Below, piece by piece: positions 6,695 to 12,283 of a DNA stretch of 12,634 bases. The translations under genes and the position numbers were made by a program. Under the pieces are notes generated by a model. That model did no database searches. It worked only from the letters and a program-made list of their open reading frames with translations, and had not been told where the DNA came from. This DNA comes from JAAYYM01 sp964483155. GTDB taxonomy: Bacteria > Bacillota > Clostridia > Lachnospirales > Lachnospiraceae. Each line of letters starts with the position of its first letter. The first letter of the stretch is position 1. The stretch spans positions 1-12,634 of the forward strand of contig CAZAAC010000057.1 of the NCBI GenBank assembly GCA_964483155.1, read 5' to 3'.

Positions 6695-7525
6695 ATGAAA
6701 ATCACAGCCTTAATAGAAAATATAAGCAAGCAAGCGCAACTGGAACATGAACATGGATTGAGTTTATATATTGAAACTTTAAATCATAAAATATTGTTAG
6801 ATACTGGGGCCACTCGCAAATTTGCAGATAATGCGCAGAAGATGGGTATTGATTTGTCAAAAGTAGATACTGTCGTGTTATCACATGGTCATTATGATCA
6901 TGGAGGTNNNNNNNNNNAAATATATATTAGAACCGGTGCATTTGGTGATTATTATGATGCCATGGAAAATGAATATGAGTATATAGGAATAGATTTTGAA
7001 CTACAGAATCATCCGCAGATTATAATGGTTTCTGAGGATGTTTGGATAGATAAGGAGTTATTTTTGTTTGGTAAAGGTGAAGGTCATGAATACTGGCCGA
7101 AAACAAATGCAAAGTTAGTGGAAAAAAGAAATGAAACGTATAAGCCAGATTTATTTGAACATGAACAGAGTCTGGTTATTTATGAAGGAGAGAAGTCAGT
7201 TTTGCTATCCGGATGTGCGCATAATGGAATTATAAATATTCTTAATAAATATCATAAGATCAGTGCGGTTATTCCTGATATGGTAATCAGCGGATTTCAT
7301 TTAAAGCAGAAAGAAAGCATTAGTGAGGAAACAAGAAATGAGATGGTACAGCTGGCAAAAGCGCTTTATAATTATGGAAAGTGTGAAGTAAGTGAACAAG
7401 GTAAAATTCATTCTATTCAGTATTATACCTGCCACTGTACGGGAATTCCAGCATATGAAATTTTAAAGGAAGTCATGCAGGAGCATTTGAATTATCTTAG
7501 TACGGGCGATGTGATAGAATTATAG
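6695..7525 (+). CDS. MBL-fold metallo-hydrolase (COG1237 / 7,8-dihydropterin-6-methyl synthase-like), gap-interrupted
   Basis: This metallo-beta-lactamase-fold protein belongs to the group often labelled 7,8-dihydropterin-6-yl-methyl-4-(beta-D-ribofuranosyl)aminobenzene 5'-phosphate synthase, or simply metal-dependent hydrolase. It has the opening 'MKITALIENIS', 'LLDTGA' at residues 34-39, the metal-binding 'SHGHYDHGG' (H64, H66, D68, H69), a later 'SGCAHNGIINI' histidine, 'SGFHLK', and the C-terminal 'YTCHCTGIPAYE'. Ten Ns follow 'HGG'. The frame continues, but family members usually have about a dozen residues there, so the displayed length (276) is probably a few residues short. The true substrate is uncertain for the whole family. 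The start has GAGGG upstream, and the next gene follows after 15 bases. Confidence 0.85.
   Translation: MKITALIENISKQAQLEHEHGLSLYIETLNHKILLDTGATRKFADNAQKMGIDLSKVDTVVLSHGHYDHGGXXXXIYIRTGAFGDYYDAMENEYEYIGIDFELQNHPQIIMVSEDVWIDKELFLFGKGEGHEYWPKTNAKLVEKRNETYKPDLFEHEQSLVIYEGEKSVLLSGCAHNGIINILNKYHKISAVIPDMVISGFHLKQKESISEETRNEMVQLAKALYNYGKCEVSEQGKIHSIQYYTCHCTGIPAYEILKEVMQEHLNYLSTGDVIEL
6908..6917. other. Assembly gap (10 N) inside the MBL-fold gene
   Basis: Ten Ns directly follow the HxHxDH metal motif. The codon after them reads NAA before 'IYIRTGAFG', consistent with the lysine usual at this place in the family. The real gap is probably longer than ten bases, by a multiple of three. Confidence 0.88.
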
Positions 7526-7540
7526 AAGGGACAAAAGCTT

Positions 7541-8044
7541 ATGTATGATAGATTAACGCAAAGTGATATTAAAAAAATGGAAGAAGAAATAGAAAATAGA
7601 AAAGTTGTGGTGCGACATGAATTGCTTGAGTTTGTGAAGGAGGCCAGATCACATGGTGACCTAAGCGAGAACTTTGAATACCATGCAGCTAAAAAAGAAA
7701 AAAATCAGAACGAGGGTAGAATTCGTCATCTAGAGCGTATGATTCGAACAGCTGTCATTATAGATGATCAATCAGCAATGGATGAAGTTGGCATGAATGA
7801 TACAATTACACTATTCTTTGAAGAAGATAAAATAGTTGAAAAGTATAAGATTGTAACAACGATACGACAAAATGCATTGAAAGGGTTAGTGAGTATTGAA
7901 TCTCCGATTGGAAAGGCACTAGTAAAGCACAAGGTCAATGACAGGGTATATGTAAAGGTTAACGATAATAGTGGTTACTATGTCATCATTCAATCGATTG
8001 CGAAATCTGAAGGAGATGCAGAGGATAAAATCAGAGAGTATTAA
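7541..8044 (+). CDS. greA: GreA-type transcription elongation factor
   Basis: This 167-residue protein has the GreA/GreB architecture: an N-terminal antiparallel coiled coil (about residues 5-75) and a C-terminal FKBP-like globular domain (about 80-155). The acidic tip that reaches the RNA polymerase active site and triggers cleavage of backtracked transcripts is present in 'HGDLSENFEYHAA', with D40 and E43 matching the essential acidic pair. The conserved 'SPIGKAL' lies in the globular domain. A short charged tail ('SEGDAEDKIREY') extends beyond the usual GreA end. Clostridia often encode more than one Gre-like protein, so this may be a paralogue and not the housekeeping copy; its place in an operon of small metabolic enzymes favours that. 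AGAAGGGA lies upstream of the start. Confidence 0.85.
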   Translation: MYDRLTQSDIKKMEEEIENRKVVVRHELLEFVKEARSHGDLSENFEYHAAKKEKNQNEGRIRHLERMIRTAVIIDDQSAMDEVGMNDTITLFFEEDKIVEKYKIVTTIRQNALKGLVSIESPIGKALVKHKVNDRVYVKVNDNSGYYVIIQSIAKSEGDAEDKIREY

Positions 8045-8099
8045 AATACTTTTTAAATATGGGAAGAGACATAAGTAAATAAGCAGAAGAGGAAAGAGT

Positions 8100-8975
8100 A
8101 TGATAGGATTAGGAACTACTGTGAACGCGGTTGCAGTAATTGTAGGAGGTTTGCTTGGATTATGTATAAGAGGAGGTCTGAGACAGAGATTTCAAGAAAT
8201 TATTATGCAGGTACTTGGATTAGTGACAATATTTATCGGCGTATCGGGAACATTAAAAGAAATGCTTGTAATCGAAGGTGGAACCATTAGTACACAGGGA
8301 ACAATGCTGGCTGTAATAGCCTTGGTAATAGGAGCACTTTTAGGAGAGTGGTGGAACCTCGAAAAACATATAGAACATTTAGGAGAGTGGCTGAAAGTCA
8401 AGGTGAAAAGCGAGAATGATATACAGTTTGTCGATGGATTTGTATCGACCTCACTCATTATTTGTGTAGGAGCGATGGCAGTTGTGGGAGCTCTGGAAGA
8501 TGGATTACGTGGTGACTGTACGATGCTATTCACAAAGGCTATTTTAGATTTGATAGTTGTATTGGTATGTGCATCTATATTTGGAAAGGGTGCAATTTTT
8601 TCGGTAATTCCACTTATACTATGGCAGGGAAGCATTACTCTGCTCGCAAGGGCCATAGAGCCATGGCTATCGGTAAAGACGATATCAGATCTGTCTCTTG
8701 TTGGAAATATGCTTATCTTTTGCGTCGGTATCAATTTGATGTTTAAAGCGGGACTTCGAGTAGCGAATATGCTGCCGTCATTGATCATAGTTCTAATATA
8801 TGGGGTTTTTGCATATCAGAAGAGTGCAGTCGCTATTTCCGTAATTGGAGGGGCTGATGGACCAACGAGTATATTTGTAGCAGGCAGATTGGCTACAGTG
8901 TGGTATGTAGGAATAGCAGTCTTTGTCTTATTGATTATAAGCATCATTATTACCGTGGTGAAGAGAAACAAGTGA
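8100..8975 (+). CDS. DUF554 family membrane protein with OadB-like GGADGPT C-terminal extension
   Basis: Residues 1 to about 237 match the DUF554 (YdfK/YqgA-like) family of small integral membrane proteins: opening 'MIGLGTTVNAVAVIVGGLLG', 'VTIFIGVSGTL', 'STSLIICVGAMAVVGALEDG', 'ILDLIVVLVCASIFGKG', and a late 'GINLMFKAGLRVANMLPSL'. The family has no firmly established function, though transport has been suggested. It normally ends near residue 230-240. Here another 54 residues follow in frame, with the motif 'ISVIGGADGPTSIFVAG' (GGADGPT at residues 250-256, nt 8847-8867), a final hydrophobic helix and a basic end. That motif is characteristic of the beta subunit of Na+-pumping decarboxylases, where its aspartate is needed for Na+ movement. 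The start at 8100 is preceded by GAGGAAAG. Confidence 0.85.
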   Translation: MIGLGTTVNAVAVIVGGLLGLCIRGGLRQRFQEIIMQVLGLVTIFIGVSGTLKEMLVIEGGTISTQGTMLAVIALVIGALLGEWWNLEKHIEHLGEWLKVKVKSENDIQFVDGFVSTSLIICVGAMAVVGALEDGLRGDCTMLFTKAILDLIVVLVCASIFGKGAIFSVIPLILWQGSITLLARAIEPWLSVKTISDLSLVGNMLIFCVGINLMFKAGLRVANMLPSLIIVLIYGVFAYQKSAVAISVIGGADGPTSIFVAGRLATVWYVGIAVFVLLIISIIITVVKRNK

Positions 8976-8999
8976 AGAAGAAATAAGAGGAGACTGTCT

Positions 9000-9629
9000 A
9001 TGGCAAACAATTTTAGCGTAATAGATGAAACAAACTGGAAACGTGCAATGCACTGTATGATATTTAGAAATAGCATAGAGCCAGCATTTTGTGTAACGAT
9101 GGAGTTAGACATTACAAACTTCCTATCTAAAATACGAGAAGAACAGTATTCATTTACAATGGCTATGATTTATGTCGTATCAAAATGCGCAAACGAAATA
9201 GAAGAGTTTCGGTATCGTTTTGTAGATGAAAAGGTTGTTCTTTTTGATAAGATAGATACAGCATTTACCTATCTTAACAGGGAAACAGAGTTATTTAAGG
9301 TGGTAAATGTACCCATGAAAGCCACAATGCAGGAATATGTTACAGAAGCTACAAAAATAGCAGAAGAGCAGAAGGAATATTTTACAGGCCTATTAGGAAA
9401 TGATGTATTTCAGTTTTCGCCAATTCCTTGGATTTCTTATACACATATTTCTCATACAAATCTGGGGAAAAAAGATAATGCGACACCATTGATTGACTGG
9501 GGAAAATATTTTGAGAGAGATGGAAAAATACTATTACCATTTTCTGTTCAGGCACATCATTCTTTTGTGGATGGTCTGCACATTGGGAAACTAGCCGAAG
9601 CGGTACAGAATTATTTAAATGCATATTGA
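9000..9629 (+). CDS. Chloramphenicol acetyltransferase-like protein (CAT fold), second copy
   Basis: This 209-residue member of the CAT family is clearly related to, but distinct from, the protein at 6025-6666. The catalytic motif 'HHSFVDGLH' gives H187 and D191, R15 lies in 'NWKRAMH', and 'PIPWISYTHIS' keeps the serine (S146) that corresponds to S148 of CAT III. The active site is therefore closer to a true CAT than that of its paralogue. Whether chloramphenicol or another hydroxyl compound is the acceptor cannot be decided here. GAGGAG lies seven bases before the start, and the gene follows the DUF554 gene by 24 bases. It is the last intact gene of the operon, and no clear terminator follows. 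Confidence 0.86.
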   Translation: MANNFSVIDETNWKRAMHCMIFRNSIEPAFCVTMELDITNFLSKIREEQYSFTMAMIYVVSKCANEIEEFRYRFVDEKVVLFDKIDTAFTYLNRETELFKVVNVPMKATMQEYVTEATKIAEEQKEYFTGLLGNDVFQFSPIPWISYTHISHTNLGKKDNATPLIDWGKYFERDGKILLPFSVQAHHSFVDGLHIGKLAEAVQNYLNAY

Positions 9630-9944
9630 AACTGCTCTCACAAAAAGCATGGAAAAATCAGTGTATTAAAGGAGTAAAAGATAGATGGTAAAATACTTCT
9701 TATTTCCAAGAACATTATGTTAACAAGAAAATCATTATGTGAATGTGAAAATAAAATGATGGGGAATTATCCTGACCCTAAATGTTAATGGATATGAAAA
9801 ATGAAAGAGCAGGAGAACTTTGCCTCATCGAGAATCTGGGAGCATCATGCGTGGTAGTCTTTAAAGCGGCAACTCCAATAGGCTATTAGGAATCTTTTTC
9901 CTTCAACCTATTTCTAGAAGAATAATTGCTCCTATTGGAATTGA

Positions 9945-10174
9945 GAAAATGGAAATACAAGAATCTTTACTGAAGAAGATATGATTAATGAAACCCTTAT
10001 CACAACTTTGGATATAGAAGGATATATGTTCTCGTTGCGATATTCGGATACGACAGAAGTAAAAATGTTGGAAAAGGTAGAGAGAAAAAAGAGGCATCTA
10101 TAATGTTCAAAAGGCGATATTCTTTCAGAGAATATAAGTATTCTTTGAAAGACCAGAAGCTACTTGACATCTAG
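9945..10174 (+). pseudogene. Two short coupled reading frames, remnants of unknown genes
   Basis: A frame open from 9945 to the stop at 10101-10103 reads through 'IFTEEDMINETL' and 'DIEGYMFSLRYSD' with coding-like composition. Its TAA overlaps an ATG (TAATG, 10101-10105) that opens 'MFKRRYSFREYKYSL' before a TAG at 10172-10174. The second fragment resembles the N-terminus of nitroreductase-family proteins (KRRS.R.Y pattern), but it stops after 23 residues. The first is unassigned. An upstream fragment in another frame ('APIGIEKMEIQESLL', ending at a TGA near 9980) points to a frameshift. I regard the stretch as decayed genes, with low certainty about family. Confidence 0.3.
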
Positions 10175-10239
10175 CAACGATTTGGAAAATCTGAATAAAC
10201 TGTTTATTGGACAGTAATTAAACTATTTAAAAGTAAAGT

Positions 10240-10312
10240 AGGCACACAATATTCTTAATTCATAGAGGCACACTTCTATACCTGCCCTATGACAGTTATG
10301 AACCTGCCCTAT
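10240..10312. repeat. Two short direct-repeat pairs
   Basis: AGGCACAC occurs at 10240-10247 and 10266-10273. ACCTGCCCTAT occurs at 10280-10290 and 10302-10312 (22-base period). They lie in otherwise unassigned DNA. There are only two copies of each, so this is not a CRISPR array. Confidence 0.6.
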
Positions 10313-10507
10313 TTTCAGAATAGCAATCGTGTGATTGCAGGAGGTAGTACAGCATATGCATACAGAAACTTTTATATCAATTTATTCAAAACGATATTAC
10401 ACGGAAAATTTAATGAGTAATGAATGAAAAAAATAATAATCGTAAGGATGAATCCCTATGTTGAGATGGAACAGAGAATGTGACAAGAAAGTTTATTCAT
10501 TTTTGTG

Positions 10508-10536
10508 TTGACACACGATACTATAAAAAGTAAAAT
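10508..10536 (+). promoter_or_regulatory. Promoter of the CPBP protease gene
   Basis: Consensus TTGACA (10508-10513), a 17-base spacer and TAAAAT (10531-10536) form a strong sigma-A promoter. The leader to the ATG at 10643 is about 100 bases and contains the repeat operator at 10569-10591. Confidence 0.75.
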
Positions 10537-10568
10537 AAATTCAGAAATGTATCAGGTTGCGATATATC

Positions 10569-10591
10569 ACATAACGATATGTCATAACATA
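10569..10591. promoter_or_regulatory. Candidate PadR-type operator: ACATA / TATGT / ACATA half-sites
   Basis: Three 5-base half-sites alternate in orientation with four-base spacers: ACATA (10569-10573), TATGT (10578-10582) and ACATA (10587-10591). They make two overlapping perfect inverted repeats that share the middle half-site. Known PadR operators use ATGT/ACAT half-sites, and a padR remnant lies just downstream of the regulated gene. The position downstream of the -10 suits repression. Confidence 0.5.
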
Positions 10592-10642
10592 ATGCAAATT
10601 GAAATACATAATTATAAACTAAAAAAGAAAAGGTAGAAAGTC

Positions 10643-11518
10643 ATGGAAAAAAAGCAAAATAAAGTATTAAAAGGAATGGGCGGAGTCGGATATGGATTAC
10701 TTTATATATTATTATATTATGCCATACAAATTGCAGTATCATTCATTATTATTATTGCAATCACGATACCGCTGGTTGCAGAAAATGGAAAAAATATTTC
10801 TTTAGTCACAGGATTAATTCAGAGTAAAATTCAAGAACCTGAATTTTTAACAATTTTAACAAGTGTTTCAGTAGCTATATCGGCACTTGTATTTGGAATC
10901 GGGTATAAGTTTAAATTTGCAAATAAGAAACGAAAAGAGGAGTGGCAAGGTTTATGGAAACAGTCCATGAATAAAAGAAATGTTATTCTATTTAGCTTGG
11001 CGGCGATAACATGCTATTTATTGGCACTTGATGTTATTACAATTATGCGAATCCTAATACCACAGGCAGTAGAAGATTTTGAGAATATGTTGAGCCTGAT
11101 AACTGGAGGAAACGAAGTAGTAACAATTCTATTTGTAGTAGTTCTTGCACCAATAGGCGAAGAATGCATTATGCGTGGATTTATTTTCAGAAAGCTTGAA
11201 AAGGTTTTTCCGGTGGCTGTTGCGATTGGTATTCAAGCATGTCTGTTTGGAATTTTTCATTTTAATATTGTACAGGGAATCTATGTTATTTTATTAGGTA
11301 TAGCAACAGGATACGTTGCATACAAATATCGATCTATCATTCCTTGTATCTATATGCATATGATAAATAATTTTTTACCTTATTTATTAAGTTTATTACC
11401 GGATAGATTTCTAGATATGGATGCATTATGGATTGTTTTGCCAGTTTTTCCATTGCTACTGTTTTTTATAATTTATAAATTAACTGGAGAAAAGAAAAAA
11501 ATCTCAGTGGAAGTATAG
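10643..11518 (+). CDS. CPBP family intramembrane glutamic endopeptidase
   Basis: This 291-residue integral membrane protein of the CPBP (Abi/CAAX protease and bacteriocin-processing; Rce1-like) family shows all three catalytic motifs. EExxxR is seen as 'EECIMR' (E173, E174, R178), FxxxH as 'FGIFH' (F202, H206), and HxxxN as 'HMINN' (H239, N243). Hydrophobic segments lie at roughly residues 15-45, 68-88, 113-138, 160-172, 188-206, 210-228, 232-250 and 258-277. Family members process prenylated or signal peptides, act in bacteriocin immunity, or have unknown substrates. No bacteriocin gene is visible nearby, so the target is open. AAAGG lies upstream of the start. It is the only intact gene in a decayed region, with a strong promoter, a PadR-like operator and a dead padR directly behind it. 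Confidence 0.9.
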   Translation: MEKKQNKVLKGMGGVGYGLLYILLYYAIQIAVSFIIIIAITIPLVAENGKNISLVTGLIQSKIQEPEFLTILTSVSVAISALVFGIGYKFKFANKKRKEEWQGLWKQSMNKRNVILFSLAAITCYLLALDVITIMRILIPQAVEDFENMLSLITGGNEVVTILFVVVLAPIGEECIMRGFIFRKLEKVFPVAVAIGIQACLFGIFHFNIVQGIYVILLGIATGYVAYKYRSIIPCIYMHMINNFLPYLLSLLPDRFLDMDALWIVLPVFPLLLFFIIYKLTGEKKKISVEV

Positions 11519-11524
11519 AAGATA

Positions 11525-11695
11525 TTGAAAAATGAGTTATTAATCGAAAGCTATTTTTACATTCTGCTATGTCTATATGAGAAAGCAAATCATGGTTATG
11601 GAATCATACAAAAGACGGAATGATTGTCAGAAGGATATGTGATAATAGATCCTGGTACTATGCATGCGGCGACAATGAATATTGGAAAGAAGTAG
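11525..11695 (+). pseudogene. padR family transcriptional regulator remnant
   Basis: Seven bases after the CPBP stop, a frame beginning at a TTG reads 'KNELLIESYFYILLCLYE' and 'NHGYGIIQKTE', then an in-frame TGA (11621-11623). It continues with 'LSEGYVIIDPGTMHAAT' and ends at TAG (11693-11695). This is the N-terminal winged-helix part of a PadR repressor (family pattern 'FYILL...HGYGI...G.GTLYGAL'). The normal ATG, the stop-free middle and the whole C-terminal half are missing, so the gene is not functional unless the sequence is wrong. Its place behind the CPBP gene suggests that it once controlled that gene through the ACATA/TATGT site. Confidence 0.75.
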
Positions 11696-11853
11696 AGGAT
11701 TTGAATGAATTATCTTTAAATGGTTTACAATTTGTAAAGTGAAGACGTTTTCATTCTAAATTTGAAGGAGAATAAAGAGTTGAGTATGTTTATAAACTTG
11801 ATTACAATCCAAAGTTGAAAATAAGACATATTAAAAAGTGCCCTAAAACGTAA
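11674..11853 (+). pseudogene. DUF2812 family membrane protein remnant
   Basis: In a frame different from that of padR, the sequence reads 'EYWKEVEDLNELSLNGLQF', TGA (11740-11742), 'RRFHSKFEGE', TAA (11773-11775), then 'RVEYVYKLDYNPKLK' and a TAA at 11851-11853. The order and motifs (E..LNE.S..G, F..F..GE, EYVY+LDY) match the N-terminal DUF2812 domain, which is commonly encoded next to PadR regulators. The membrane part is lost. The junction with the padR remnant, near 11660-11690, looks like a deletion that removed the end of one gene and the start of the other. Confidence 0.6.
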
Positions 11854-12153
11854 AAAACATACTGTTTTTCCATAATATGAAAGGATATACCAATATTTCC
11901 AGAGAGTCAGATTTGCACATCACAAAATACCAGAACGAGAAAAAATTCAAGAAAGAGAAAATTGAAGAAACGTATATACATAAAGGAAAGTATCAAATTA
12001 TTAGTGATTAGAAATTAATACACATCAACACTGAGCATTAATAAAACCAGAAAACGTAATATCTAAATAAATCGGATCCGAAATTGAGTATTTAGGACAG
12101 ATCAAAGTAGGTGTTCGTAGAGAGTCGAGGGAAGGCGACTATGCGAAATAGGT
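11854..12153 (+). other. Unassigned stretch with a 44-codon frame, a palindrome and a hairpin
   Basis: No recognisable gene. A 44-codon frame at 11877-12011 (opening 'MKGYTNISRESDLHITKY', lysine- and glutamate-rich) has no convincing ribosome binding site. A perfect 10-bp palindrome TCGGATCCGA lies at 12072-12081. A small hairpin AGTCG (12123-12127) / CGACT (12136-12140) stands just before the terminator at 12154. Confidence 0.45.
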
Positions 12154-12177
12154 TGAAAGGAGGCTCTTTCATTTTTT
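12154..12177 (+). terminator. Short hairpin followed by six T
   Basis: TGAAAG (12154-12159) pairs with CTTTCA (12166-12171) around a six-base loop and is followed directly by TTTTTT (12172-12177). The stem is short, but the T tract is good. It would end transcription coming from the decayed region or from an unrecognised small RNA. Confidence 0.5.
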
Positions 12178-12182
12178 GTGTG

Positions 12183-12210
12183 TTCATAGAGGGATAAATT
12201 ATGGTATAAT
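12183..12210 (+). promoter_or_regulatory. Promoter before the XRE reading frame
   Basis: TTCATA (12183-12188), a 16-base spacer, and an extended -10 TGG-TATAAT (12202-12210). It is flanked by an inverted repeat, TTTTGTGT at 12174-12181 and ACACAAAA at 12213-12220, that could be an operator. Confidence 0.6.
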
Positions 12211-12283
12211 TAACACAAAATAGAATAACTGACACTGTATTACTCAAGAGATATGGGAAAATTTACATTAGGACTTAAGAGAA

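Larger units (their letters stand above)
9630..10507 (+). other. Gene-poor stretch, probably decayed coding DNA
   Basis: No intact gene of ordinary size is visible over almost 900 bases. Short open fragments in changing frames suggest decay. One reads 'KIDGKILLISKNIML' (about 9678-9722, ending at a stop near 9787). Another is 'MDMKNERAGELC' from 9788, with a stop after 'ATPIGY'. AAAGGAG at 9668-9674 stands ten bases before an ATG at 9685 that opens only 12 codons, as if the next operon gene had been truncated. An AGGAGG at 10339-10344 precedes a 23-codon reading frame (10356-10427). None of these can be assigned with confidence. Confidence 0.5.

Noticed and set aside
8192..8788. Minus-strand open frame (198 codons) opposite the DUF554 gene
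   Set aside because: It is a shadow of the DUF554 coding sequence, with low-complexity S/T/P-rich translation and no recognisable domain.
9903..10097. Minus-strand 64-codon open frame in the decayed region
   Set aside because: No RBS or family similarity; the plus-strand fragments over the same bases look more like former coding sequence.
10240..10312. CRISPR-like repeats
   Set aside because: There are only two copies each of 8- and 11-base motifs, with no regular spacer array and no cas genes.
10356..10427. 23-codon peptide behind an AGGAGG
   Set aside because: The RBS spacing is eleven bases and the peptide has no recognisable features; it cannot be told apart from chance in this AT-rich region.
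11852..11872. Possible A/T hairpin (AAAAAC / GTTTTT) as a terminator
   Set aside because: The stem is only A-T pairs apart from one G-C and has no proper T tract; it is likely fortuitous.
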